From positions 1 through 25,344 of the forward strand of contig CALDZZ010000013.1 in assembly GCA_937944075.1 (NCBI GenBank): a stretch of DNA of 25,344 nucleotides, written 5' to 3'. Both the position numbers and the translations under genes were made by a program. Shown piece by piece: positions 14,976 through 23,194 of the stretch. The notes beneath the pieces were generated by a model. It saw nothing but the letters and a program-made list of their open reading frames with translations. It was not told where the DNA came from and ran no database searches. How positions within the stretch are numbered: position 1 is the stretch's first letter; the number at the start of each line of letters is the position of its first letter. This DNA is from an uncultured Rhizobiaceae group bacterium (GTDB lineage Bacteria > Pseudomonadota > Alphaproteobacteria > Rhizobiales > Rhizobiaceae).

Positions 14976-16355
14976 TTACTCCCAGCCTTCTTTCTTGCGG
15001 TATATCGTTGAAGGGCTGAGTTGAAGCATTTCCGAAGCCTTGGGAATGCTGTTGTTGCAATGCAGAATTGCAGCCTCAATGACCTGACGCTCTATGTCAG
15101 CAAAGTTCTGGTTTAGGTTGATGGAAAATGGCAATCCGTCTTCACCGAAATCATTGCCTTTATTACCAGTCATCAGCTTGAGGTTGGCTGAGTGATCAAT
15201 TTGCAGCATGTCAGCAGTGACATATTCCACATCATTAAGAATAACAACTTTACGAATTGTATTTTGTAATTCCCGAATGTTGCCAGGCCACTGATAATTA
15301 AGCAGGGCATTTTCTGCGTCTTCTGCAAAGCCCTTGAAGGACTTGCCTTCCTCCAATGACATTTCTGCAAGAAACACCTTTGCAATCTCAACAGCATCGC
15401 CTTCACGATCACGAAGGGCAGGCAGGTGCAGTGGAAGGACGTGCAAACGATAGTACAGATCCTCCCTGAAACGTCCTTCTGCAACTTCAAGCATCGGGTC
15501 TCGGTTGGTGGCACAAAGAATGCGCACATCAACACGCGTTTGCTGGTCACTACCAACCTTTTGCACAATCCCGGTTTGCAAGAAACGAAGTAGCTTGGAC
15601 TGAAGGTTTAAATCCATCTCGCAGATTTCATCGAGAAACAAGGTGCCGCCATCGGCTGTAATTGCTGCGCCCGTCCGGTCAGAGGTGGCGCCGGTAAAGG
15701 CTCCGGATTTATGTCCGAATATTTCAGACTCGATCAAATCTTTCGGGATGGCCGCACAATTAAGGGGTACGAAGGCAGAGTTTTTTCTTGGGCTTGCATC
15801 ATGAATGGACTGCGCGCAAACTTCTTTGCCTGTACCGCTTTCACCTGTAATGAACACGCTTGCCTTGGATTGGGCTATGGAATCGATCATCCTATAAACA
15901 GCAATCATCGGTAGACTGGATCCGGTAAAGCCATGCTTGCTTTTCTTGTTGGAAACCTTTTTGATTTCCTTGACGGTGCTTTGAATTGCTTCGCGCTCAA
16001 GCGCATTGCGTACAGTAGTTACAAGGCGCTCTTCTGCAGCAGGCTTTATCAAGAAATCATAGGCGCCCATCCGCATTGCATCGACAGCTACGTTAATGGA
16101 GCCACTGGCCGTAACAATAACAAAAGTAATGTCCAGACCTTCATCCTTGGCAAGTTTTACAATGTCCTGACCTTTCATGTCGGGCAGGTCAAGATCCAGT
16201 AAAACTGCCTTGAACATTCCTGTTCTTAGGTGCTCAATTCCTTCTGATCCTGTGCCGGCAATAACAGCATTTATACCGGATTTTTTCAGCCATTTTTGAA
16301 AAACAAGTGCGATTGAAGCTGTGTCTTCAATGATAAGAATATCTGGAGTTGTCAT
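14976..16355 (-). CDS. NtrC-family sigma-54-dependent response regulator
   Basis: A 459-residue transcription activator. The receiver domain (about 4-118) has the phosphoacceptor D54 in LLDLDLPDM and K104. The AAA+ domain (about 142-375) has Walker A GESGTGKE (171-178), the sigma-54-contacting GAFTGA loop (218-223), Walker B GGTLFLDEI (236-244) and the arginine-finger region. The C-terminal Fis-type helix-turn-helix is at about 436-456 (ASEMLQLSPSTIYRKK). All catalytic motifs are intact, so it should activate sigma-54 promoters by ATP hydrolysis when phosphorylated. It follows the hybrid kinase gene by 23 bases and is very likely its partner. Its likely targets are the four -24/-12 promoters with TTTGCA-N3-TGCAAA sites in this window (inference). 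No such site was seen before the kinase-regulator unit itself. Confidence 0.95.
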   Translation of the reverse strand: MTTPDILIIEDTASIALVFQKWLKKSGINAVIAGTGSEGIEHLRTGMFKAVLLDLDLPDMKGQDIVKLAKDEGLDITFVIVTASGSINVAVDAMRMGAYDFLIKPAAEERLVTTVRNALEREAIQSTVKEIKKVSNKKSKHGFTGSSLPMIAVYRMIDSIAQSKASVFITGESGTGKEVCAQSIHDASPRKNSAFVPLNCAAIPKDLIESEIFGHKSGAFTGATSDRTGAAITADGGTLFLDEICEMDLNLQSKLLRFLQTGIVQKVGSDQQTRVDVRILCATNRDPMLEVAEGRFREDLYYRLHVLPLHLPALRDREGDAVEIAKVFLAEMSLEEGKSFKGFAEDAENALLNYQWPGNIRELQNTIRKVVILNDVEYVTADMLQIDHSANLKLMTGNKGNDFGEDGLPFSINLNQNFADIERQVIEAAILHCNNSIPKASEMLQLSPSTIYRKKEGWE

Positions 16356-16378
16356 GTTTGTAATGCCTTGCCTGTCAT

Positions 16379-19363
16379 TTAGCCTGTTTTGGTGCCGCCC
16401 AGATAATGTTCTTGAACTTCGCGCGTAGATTCGATGATTTCCTGTGCCTTGCCAATGAGTTTTCTGGCTTCCTCGTACAGGTTTTCATGATTATCGCTCA
16501 AGCAGGTTTCATTCACCTGATTTGCCATTTCGCAAAGCTTGATAGCGCCAAACATCCCTGATACCCCCTGCAGGCCGTGGGAAGCGCGTTCGAGCAATTC
16601 CGGATTTTCTTGGGTTAATCCATCATTTGCATACTGCAGATATTTGTCTACGTCGTTATGAAACTCGGTAAAGATTGTCTGGATACTCTCTGCATCCATG
16701 TCACTTAAAATGGTATCCAGTACCTCAATGTCAAATTCACTTTCATCAGGCTCCATGAGGGCGTTGGCTTGCGAGTGTTTGAGGTGAGAAGCATTACTCA
16801 TGTAAAAGACGATTTCGGCCAGCTGATCTCTTGAAAATGGTTTGGTAATGAAGGCGTTCATGCCGGAATCCAGAACCTTCTGTTGGTCTTTGTTGCTTGC
16901 ATAGGCTGTCAATGCAACGATCGGGATAGAAGCCTTGGTATCATGATCCAGACTTCTTATTTTCGTTGTTGCCTCAAAGCCGTTCATCTCCGGCATAGAG
17001 ATATCCATCAAAACCAGGTCATAGTCCTTGATCATGACTTTTTCGACTGCTTCCGCCCCATTGTCAGCAATCTCGAACTGGCATCCATAATGGGTCAGAT
17101 ATCGCGATGTAATCAACTGGTTGGTTTTATTGTCTTCTGCAATCAGAACCTTAAAGTGAGACAGATCAATATCCTCGATTAATGAACTACGCTTTTTGCC
17201 AGATCTTGGTGCATCAATTTCCTCGCAAACCGGCAATTCCAGATTAAACCAGAACTTGGATCCTTTTCCTTGTGTGCTGGAAAGACCAATTTCGCCATTC
17301 ATGTTTTCCACCAGCGCCTTGCAAATTGCCAGGCCAAGTCCTGTTCCGCCATATTTTTGAGAGTAACTTTCATTAAGCGTGGAGAATTCCGAGAACAAGT
17401 CAGCGTGCTTTTCTTCAGGAACACCGATGCCGGTATCTTTTACGGAAAATGAAATTATTCCATTGGACCGGTTTTCAATCAGAATTTGAACACTTCCCTT
17501 TGGGGTGAACTTGATTGCATTCCAGGCGAGGTTCAGCAAAATTTGGCGTATTCTCGCAGGATCGCCAATCAAACGGTTGGCAATGCTTTCTTCAATCTCA
17601 CAGGTCAACTTCAACTGTTTCTCATCAGCATGTGGTTCAATAAGATTGATAACAGAGTTGACCAGTTCACGTAGGTTGAAGGGCTTTCTGTCAATTTCAA
17701 ATTTGCCAGCCTCTAACTTTGAGAAGTCGAGAAGGTCATTAATGATTGCGAGCAGGGATTGGCCAGATTCCGTTGCGGTATCGAGCAGTTGCTGCTGGTC
17801 ATCATTCAGCGTAGTTTCGTTAAGCAGCTCATGAATGCCAAGGACCCCGTTAAGAGGCGTCCTGATTTCATGGCTCATCATGGCGAGGAAGCTGGTTTTG
17901 GCACGTGTTGCAACTTCTGCTGAGTTTTTGGCATCTAGCAATCTTGCTTCAAAAGATTTTCTATCCGTAATATCGCGCGCATATCCAATGAAGAGTTTGC
18001 CTGAAATCCCTTCAATCTCGCGTATGGCCAGCTCTATTTGTATTTCTTCGCCATTTGCATGCAAGGCTTCAATTTCTATGCGGTTACCAAGTACCGGGCC
18101 TTCGCCCGTCTTGTTATAGTGTTCCATGCCCTTGTTATGAGCATCCCGGTGCTGGTGAGGGATGATGACCTCACTGAGAGCCTTGCCTTCAATATCTTCA
18201 AACCGATGGCCAAAAATCTCTTCTGCCGCAGGATTGAAGTTTGTAATTCTGCCGTCACTATCGATGATGATAATGGCGTCCATGGCGGCGTTAAGAGCAT
18301 TTTCAAACTGGCTTTTTGCGCGCTGTACATTCTCTAGCGTTTGCACCTTTGTTGTTGCATCGCGAATGAAGCCGGCAAATCGTGTTTTTCCTGACGCAGA
18401 AAATTCCGAAATTGCCAGTTCGATATTGAAACTTTCGCCACCTTTTTTAAGACCCTTGGTATCAAAGCTGTGTCCAACCATGGTGCTCGTGTCAGTCTGG
18501 ATATAGTTTTCGATTGCAATGCGCAGAATACTCGCATTTTCACCGGACATCAGTCGTGAAACATTTTCGCCAATCAGCTCCTGTTCGCTGTATTTAAACA
18601 AGTTCTCAATTGCAGGATTCACCCGTTCGATAACTCCATTTCTATCAACAATAACAATTCCATCAACCGATGAGTTTAACAGCTCTTCAAACGTCTGAAT
18701 GTTTTCCTCTGCCTTCATGTTTGCAATGGCAAGATCTTCAATGTGAGCTGTATTGGCAACAAATTGACGGGCGCTCTTGGTATAAAACGCTAGGATTGCA
18801 ACAATTACGGCGTAACCAATGGCATATTCAAATACGGCACCCACCAGCATTTTGTCGGTAGATATATATTCTGCATAGGATTTAGTGATGGCTGGAGTGC
18901 TCATCATGGCTAGCACAAAAATTGTCATCCATCCGGTAAGGGCAGTTAAACCTGCTGTCAGGATAGCCCATGGGTCTGATCGCAAGATACGTGCAATGGT
19001 GTAAACGCCAAGAAAGATGATGGTTGGCGCCTTGAATGTGGCTTCAATAGGCAACCCATAAGCTAGATTATAGGAAAGTAGCAGTCCAAAAATCAATATC
19101 CCGTCGATAACGGTCAGAATATGCGAGTAGCCGTTGCTGAATTTTTCTGCATAAGAGGTGCGAATACGCAAAAGGGAGGCTACAAGAATAGCAGCAGAGA
19201 TTGAAACCGTAATGTAACTGAGAGTTTCCCAGTAGTTGCGTGACGCAGAAACGATATGCAAAAGGAAAATCGTAAATGCCATGGTTGCTTGTATAAGCGC
19301 AATCGCACGTTCACCCTTGCGATCATTCTGCCCAAGGATTTCCCTGATTTTGGAATTACCCAT
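16379..19363 (-). CDS. Membrane hybrid histidine kinase with PAS, receiver and HPt domains
   Basis: A 994-residue sensor. About six membrane helices occupy residues 21-193, a membrane-embedded sensor without a large periplasmic loop. Two PAS domains follow (about 222-340 and 350-468), then HisKA with H498 in MSHEIRTPLNG, an ATPase domain with N615, DTGIGVP (643-649) and GTGLGLA (673-679), a receiver with D787 in LVLMDISMP and K841, and a C-terminal HPt with H929 in ASHGLQGVSG. The four-step relay (H498, D787, H929, then D54 of the neighbouring regulator) is therefore complete within two adjacent genes. The start at 19363 has only a weak AGAAG ribosome site. The signal cannot be read from the sequence; PAS domains could sense redox state or a small ligand. 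Confidence 0.93.
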   Translation of the reverse strand: MGNSKIREILGQNDRKGERAIALIQATMAFTIFLLHIVSASRNYWETLSYITVSISAAILVASLLRIRTSYAEKFSNGYSHILTVIDGILIFGLLLSYNLAYGLPIEATFKAPTIIFLGVYTIARILRSDPWAILTAGLTALTGWMTIFVLAMMSTPAITKSYAEYISTDKMLVGAVFEYAIGYAVIVAILAFYTKSARQFVANTAHIEDLAIANMKAEENIQTFEELLNSSVDGIVIVDRNGVIERVNPAIENLFKYSEQELIGENVSRLMSGENASILRIAIENYIQTDTSTMVGHSFDTKGLKKGGESFNIELAISEFSASGKTRFAGFIRDATTKVQTLENVQRAKSQFENALNAAMDAIIIIDSDGRITNFNPAAEEIFGHRFEDIEGKALSEVIIPHQHRDAHNKGMEHYNKTGEGPVLGNRIEIEALHANGEEIQIELAIREIEGISGKLFIGYARDITDRKSFEARLLDAKNSAEVATRAKTSFLAMMSHEIRTPLNGVLGIHELLNETTLNDDQQQLLDTATESGQSLLAIINDLLDFSKLEAGKFEIDRKPFNLRELVNSVINLIEPHADEKQLKLTCEIEESIANRLIGDPARIRQILLNLAWNAIKFTPKGSVQILIENRSNGIISFSVKDTGIGVPEEKHADLFSEFSTLNESYSQKYGGTGLGLAICKALVENMNGEIGLSSTQGKGSKFWFNLELPVCEEIDAPRSGKKRSSLIEDIDLSHFKVLIAEDNKTNQLITSRYLTHYGCQFEIADNGAEAVEKVMIKDYDLVLMDISMPEMNGFEATTKIRSLDHDTKASIPIVALTAYASNKDQQKVLDSGMNAFITKPFSRDQLAEIVFYMSNASHLKHSQANALMEPDESEFDIEVLDTILSDMDAESIQTIFTEFHNDVDKYLQYANDGLTQENPELLERASHGLQGVSGMFGAIKLCEMANQVNETCLSDNHENLYEEARKLIGKAQEIIESTREVQEHYLGGTKTG

Positions 19364-19515
19364 GTCTTCTGCTCAAACTGTTAGACTCACTTCCATTTTA
19401 TTCATGATATCTAACAGGAAGGTTAAGAATTGAGGCTTTTATTGTTTAATCTGATTTAAGTAGATTTAAAAATACCTGTCTGTTTTGCCTTGCAGGAATT
19501 TTGAAATTGTAAGCC

Positions 19516-19533
19516 TGATACATCTGTGTATCA
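19516..19533. promoter_or_regulatory. Candidate repressor operator before the sugar-acid operon
   Basis: TGATACATCTGTGTATCA is a perfect inverted repeat with 7-bp arms (TGATACA / TGTATCA) and a 4-base centre. It lies about 48 bases before the GTG of the first dehydrogenase, within the 217-bp gap shared with the divergent kinase gene. Its size and position fit a GntR- or LacI-type operator, but no such regulator gene is in the window. Confidence 0.45.
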
Positions 19534-19580
19534 TGAGTGTCTGTTAGTATGATGAACCAGAATTCAGAATGGAGCCTTAC

Positions 19581-20321
19581 GTGAGATTATCGGGGAAAAG
19601 AGCTTTGATAACAGCAGCCGGACAGGGCATTGGCCTTGCCTCCGCTCTGGCCATGGCAAAAGAAGGGGCGCATGTTTTCGCCACTGACATTAATTCTGAA
19701 ACACTCGAAGAGCTTGCTGGCCGCGGAATTTCCAATATTGAAACCTTTGAATTGGACGCATTATCCAACGAGTCCATCATTGACGGTATGGAGCAAGCCA
19801 AGCCGGATGTCCTGTTTAATTGTGCAGGCTTTGTTCATCATGGAACCATCCTTGATTGCACTGATGAAGAGTGGGACTTTGCAACCAACCTGAATATGCG
19901 ATCGATGTTCTGGAGCATACGGGCGGCACTGCCCGGCATGCTGGAGCGTGGTGGAGGCTCAATCATCAATATGTCTTCTGCTGTTTCAAGTGTGATCGGC
20001 GTGCCCAATCGCTTTGCTTACGGCATGAGCAAGGCTGGTGTTATCGGTATAACAAAATCCGTTGCGCGCGACTTTATTGATAAGGGTATCCGGTGCAATT
20101 GCATTTGCCCTGGCACTGTGGACAGTCCTTCGTTGCATGATCGTTTGCGAGCAACCGGAGATTACGAAAAAGCCATGAAAGCCTTTGTCGGCAGGCAGCC
20201 AATGGGCAGAATAGCAACCGCAGAAGAGATAGCCGCGCTGGTCGTTTATCTGGCATCTGATGAAAGCGCCTTCACAACCGGACATCCGCACGTCATCGAT
20301 GGCGGTTGGTCTGGCGGTTAA
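19581..20321 (+). CDS. SDR oxidoreductase, DHRS6 / 2-keto-3-deoxy-L-fuconate dehydrogenase-like
   Basis: A 246-residue classical short-chain dehydrogenase. It has TAAGQGIG at 11-18, D36 after beta-2 (NAD+ preference), NCAG at 80-83 and the catalytic S133, Y147 and K151. It closely resembles human DHRS6/BDH2 and bacterial 2-keto-3-deoxy-L-fuconate dehydrogenases (FVHHGTILDC, RCNCICPGTVDSPSLHDR). Arginines R144, R188 and R205 match, from memory, the carboxylate-binding arginines of DHRS6, suggesting a hydroxy- or keto-acid substrate. The start is set at GTG 19581 because TGGAG lies six bases before it and the protein then aligns at the N-terminus with its family; the upstream ATG at 19569 lacks a ribosome site. 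It is the first gene of a four-gene operon ending in a keto-deoxy-sugar-acid kinase and aldolase. Confidence 0.88.
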   Translation: MRLSGKRALITAAGQGIGLASALAMAKEGAHVFATDINSETLEELAGRGISNIETFELDALSNESIIDGMEQAKPDVLFNCAGFVHHGTILDCTDEEWDFATNLNMRSMFWSIRAALPGMLERGGGSIINMSSAVSSVIGVPNRFAYGMSKAGVIGITKSVARDFIDKGIRCNCICPGTVDSPSLHDRLRATGDYEKAMKAFVGRQPMGRIATAEEIAALVVYLASDESAFTTGHPHVIDGGWSGG

Positions 20322-20343
20322 CCAACACTTACAGGGAAAGTAC

Positions 20344-21084
20344 ATGACCAAAATAGCACTCGTAACCGGCGCAAGCTCAGGGATTGGCAGAAATGCAGCC
20401 ATGTCACTATCAGCAAAGGGGTTTAAGGTTGTCATTACAGCGCGCAGTCTCGATGGCCTGAAGGAGACTGCAAAGTTATGCGCAGGTGAAGTGGATTGCA
20501 TCGCAAGCGATGTAACTGACGTGGCTTCAGTGGATGCGCTTTTTGAACAAATCCGTAAGCTTCATGGCAGACTGGATGTTTTGTTTAATAATGCGGGTAA
20601 TTCACTCCCAAGTATAAATTTTGGCGATATGAAACTGGATCAGTTCAAAGGCGTCATTGATGTCAATTTGACAGGGGCCTTTCTAATGGCCAATCGTGCT
20701 TATCGGATGATGCGTGATCAAGGGCCTCAAGGCGGACGCATCATTAACAATGGGTCAATCTCTGCCTATATGCCCAGACCGGGCTCTGCTGCTTATACGG
20801 CCTCCAAACATGCAATCAGTGGTCTGACGCGAAGCATTGCCCTGGATGGACGGGTCCATAATATCGCCTGTGGGCAGATTGATATTGGAAACGCTGCCTC
20901 AGACATGACAACCCAGATCAGCCAAGGCGTTCCACAGGCAGATGGCTCCATCAAGGGCGAGCCTACAATCAATGTTCAGCATATTGGAGATGCAGTTGTT
21001 CATATGGCAAGTCTGCCTCTTGAGGCGAACATCCTTTTCATGAACGTCATGGCCACGACCATGCCATTCGTGGGTAGAGGCTGA
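20344..21084 (+). CDS. SDR family oxidoreductase, probably NADP-dependent
   Basis: A 246-residue classical SDR with TGASSGIG at 8-15, NNAG at 82-85 and the catalytic S138, Y151 and K155. Arginine R34 after beta-2, with no acidic residue there, points to NADP(H). The start at ATG 20344 is supported by AGGGAAAG shortly upstream and by family length; a longer in-frame version beginning inside the previous gene would add 28 residues that do not look like SDR sequence. It sits 22 bases after the first SDR and 3 bases before the sugar-acid kinase, so it belongs to the same operon. It may oxidise a sugar or aldonate or reduce a pathway intermediate; the exact reaction is not evident. Confidence 0.87.
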   Translation: MTKIALVTGASSGIGRNAAMSLSAKGFKVVITARSLDGLKETAKLCAGEVDCIASDVTDVASVDALFEQIRKLHGRLDVLFNNAGNSLPSINFGDMKLDQFKGVIDVNLTGAFLMANRAYRMMRDQGPQGGRIINNGSISAYMPRPGSAAYTASKHAISGLTRSIALDGRVHNIACGQIDIGNAASDMTTQISQGVPQADGSIKGEPTINVQHIGDAVVHMASLPLEANILFMNVMATTMPFVGRG

Positions 21085-21087
21085 TTC

Positions 21088-22014
21088 TTGAGTTCACAAT
21101 CACAGTCATCACTTGTCCTAATTGATTGGGGTTCAAGCAGTTTCAGACTTTGGGTCATGGATCATGAAGGAAACTTGAGCCACACCAAATATTCGGAAAA
21201 AGGAATGAAAACCCTGGTGTCAAATGATTATGAACCGCTGCTTGAAACAACGCTTGAAGAATTAAAGATACATAAGAATGTTCCAGTATTGATTTGCGGT
21301 ATGGCAGGCGCTGCACAGGGGTGGCAGGAAGCAAACTACATAGAACTGCCAACGAACCTGAATTCGCTTTGGAAACAGGCTGTCAAGGTAAACACTATAA
21401 AAAGGGATGTTCGCATACTGCCAGGTCTTTCTCAAAGATGTGTCGAGAACCCGGATGTCATGCGAGGTGAGGAAACACTTTTATCTGGCGCGTTGGCAAG
21501 TGGTCTTGAGCATGAAACTTACTGTCTTCCAGGCACCCACTCAAAATGGGTTGAATGTAAAAAGGGAAAGATTTCATCGTTCAAAACCTTCATGACCGGA
21601 GAACTGTTTGCAATTATGAGTGAACATTCAACCCTGTCTGCTTTGCTAAATCATGAGCATCCTAAAAATGATTGTGATGATGAGTTTAGGCAGGCGATAG
21701 TAGAAGCCTGTGCGAACCCGATTGATTTGACAAACAAGCTTTTTTCCATTCGATCTGGTGCATTATTGTTTGGAGATGACAAAAAAAATCGCAGTGCAGC
21801 ACGCTTATCCGGATTGTTGATAGGCGCGGAATTTGCGGCCATGCGACACAGGATAAATCAAACAGTAGGATTGATTGCTGAAGGAAAACTGGCAAACAGT
21901 TATTCCATTGCAATGGAAACACTGGACATTGATTTTAAAATATATGACAGCCATGATCTTGCCAGAACTGGGCTGTTGAACTGCGCAAGGCAAATATGGA
22001 GCGAAACAAATTGA
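21088..22014 (+). CDS. dgoK: 2-dehydro-3-deoxygalactonokinase (DgoK family)
   Basis: A 308-residue sugar-acid kinase of the DgoK family. The N-terminal phosphate-binding motif DWGSSSFR is at 13-20, PGTHSKWV at 148-155 and MTGE at 169-172; E. coli DgoK is of similar length (about 290). It phosphorylates 2-keto-3-deoxygalactonate at O6 in the De Ley-Doudoroff route. The start is a TTG at 21088, three bases after the previous stop, with AGAGG at 21076-21080; the next in-frame ATG would remove the phosphate-binding motif, so the rare start is needed. The 3' end overlaps the aldolase gene by 19 bases, which couples the two steps. Confidence 0.9.
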   Translation: MSSQSQSSLVLIDWGSSSFRLWVMDHEGNLSHTKYSEKGMKTLVSNDYEPLLETTLEELKIHKNVPVLICGMAGAAQGWQEANYIELPTNLNSLWKQAVKVNTIKRDVRILPGLSQRCVENPDVMRGEETLLSGALASGLEHETYCLPGTHSKWVECKKGKISSFKTFMTGELFAIMSEHSTLSALLNHEHPKNDCDDEFRQAIVEACANPIDLTNKLFSIRSGALLFGDDKKNRSAARLSGLLIGAEFAAMRHRINQTVGLIAEGKLANSYSIAMETLDIDFKIYDSHDLARTGLLNCARQIWSETN

Positions 22015-22664
22015 GCGGCATATCACCTATGGAAATCTGGAAGTCGATGGACTTGAAATTGATTGCCATTCTGCGCGGGATACTGCCGCATGAAACACGT
22101 GATATAGTTCAGGTATTGTTGCGATCAGGCTTCAGAGCAATTGAAATTCCCTTGAACACACCCGATGTTTATCAATCCATAAAACTTGCAGTTGAAACAT
22201 CATATGCCTTTTCAGAAAGGCCTTGTCTGATTGGTGCTGGTACTGTTTTGACTGAACAGGAAGTCTCTCTTGTTCATGAAGCAGGTGGAAACCTTATCGT
22301 CTCACCCAATGTGAATGAAACTGTAATAAGACAAACCAAAAAATTTGGTATGTTAAGCGCTCCTGGCGTTTACACAGCAAGTGAATGTTTGCGAGCGGTA
22401 AATTCCGGTGCTGACATGCTGAAACTATTTCCGGCATCAAACCTGGGCCCATCAGGTTTAAAGGCCTTGCGCGCAGTAATGCCTCAATCGCTTGAACTCT
22501 GCGCGGTTGGTGGTGTTGGTGACAATGATTTCAAAAGTTACATGGAATCAGGTGCAAGCTCGTTTGGTATCGGCTCATCACTCTACCATCCAGGCATGCC
22601 TGCTAATAAAGTTGCCAAAAAGGCAACCAAAACTGCCAGGGCATTTCAATCGTCTTTGGCTTAA
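21996..22664 (+). CDS. dgoA: 2-dehydro-3-deoxy-6-phosphogalactonate aldolase (KDPG/KDPGal aldolase family)
   Basis: A 222-residue class I aldolase with the (beta/alpha)8 KDPG-aldolase pattern: AILRG at 24-28, EIPLNTP with catalytic E50, GAGTVLT at 80-86, SPNVN at 103-107 and the Schiff-base lysine K143 in MLKLFPAS. It splits the phosphorylated keto-deoxy acid into pyruvate and glyceraldehyde-3-phosphate. Partnering with a DgoK kinase favours the galactonate epimer over the gluconate one. AAGG at 21987-21990 supports the ATG at 21996; an internal ATG at 22029 has a poorer site. Its stop shares TTAA with the stop of the convergent gene on the other strand. Confidence 0.92.
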   Translation: MERNKLSGISPMEIWKSMDLKLIAILRGILPHETRDIVQVLLRSGFRAIEIPLNTPDVYQSIKLAVETSYAFSERPCLIGAGTVLTEQEVSLVHEAGGNLIVSPNVNETVIRQTKKFGMLSAPGVYTASECLRAVNSGADMLKLFPASNLGPSGLKALRAVMPQSLELCAVGGVGDNDFKSYMESGASSFGIGSSLYHPGMPANKVAKKATKTARAFQSSLA

Positions 22665-23182
22665 GTCACTTGCCCACGCGCTGGTTTATCATGCTCAATA
22701 GTGAAGATCATTCCATCCAGTAGTTCAGCTAGATCAGGACGGGCTGCCGGACCATTGGAGATTGCTGCAATTTGAATTGTACCATCCGGCCTGATGCAAA
22801 ATACTGCTGGTTCTGAAAATCGCCTGTCAGTTTCATCTGGTGTCAGTGGGTCAGAAATATAGACGTTCAATTCCTGCATTTGGGCTTCACTAAGGTCGTA
22901 GCCAACATCAAAACTCCAGCCAAATTCGGCAACATCAGCCTTTGCCTTTTCCTCAGGGTCTGCAGAAACGGTTACGATATCAAATCCTGCCGTACGCCAG
23001 TCGTTCTGCATCTTCTCCAGGATTGCAAAATATTTTTTGCATCGCCCGCAATGTTTGCCACGGTAAACAATAAAAAGCGTCCACAATTTACGCTTGCCAC
23101 CAATGGAAAGGCTGCCGCCACCAAGCTTTGGAAAGGTAAGTTCGGGAATCGCTTTTCCGGCAATTGGCTTGTGCATTGTCAT
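22661..23182 (-). CDS. Peroxiredoxin-like (AhpC/TSA) thioredoxin-fold protein
   Basis: A 173-residue cytoplasmic protein without a signal peptide. The fold pattern (LTFPKLGGGSLSIGGKRKLW, then FIVYRGKHCGRCKKYF) is that of the AhpC/TSA-like family. Its redox centre is a CGRC motif (C45, C48), more like a thiol-disulfide exchanger than the single peroxidatic cysteine of typical 2-Cys peroxiredoxins. A perfect AGGAGG overlaps the stop codon of the upstream hydroxyacid dehydrogenase gene, so it is translationally coupled to the dehydrogenase-dehydratase operon. It might keep a neighbouring enzyme reduced; this is inference. Its 3' end overlaps dgoA by 4 bases tail to tail. Confidence 0.8.
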   Translation of the reverse strand: MTMHKPIAGKAIPELTFPKLGGGSLSIGGKRKLWTLFIVYRGKHCGRCKKYFAILEKMQNDWRTAGFDIVTVSADPEEKAKADVAEFGWSFDVGYDLSEAQMQELNVYISDPLTPDETDRRFSEPAVFCIRPDGTIQIAAISNGPAARPDLAELLDGMIFTIEHDKPARGQVT

Positions 23183-23194
23183 TTCTGTAGCCTC

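Noticed and set aside
19364..19580. A sigma-54 promoter or TTTGCA-type palindrome controlling the kinase gene or the sugar-acid operon
   Set aside because: I looked for GG-N10-GC spacing and for the 15-bp palindrome on both strands and found no convincing match; only the unrelated TGATACA inverted repeat stands out.
20260..20343. A 28-residue N-terminal extension of the second SDR
   Set aside because: It overlaps the end of the first SDR gene, is not SDR-like, and the ATG at 20344 has a good ribosome site and gives the normal family N-terminus.
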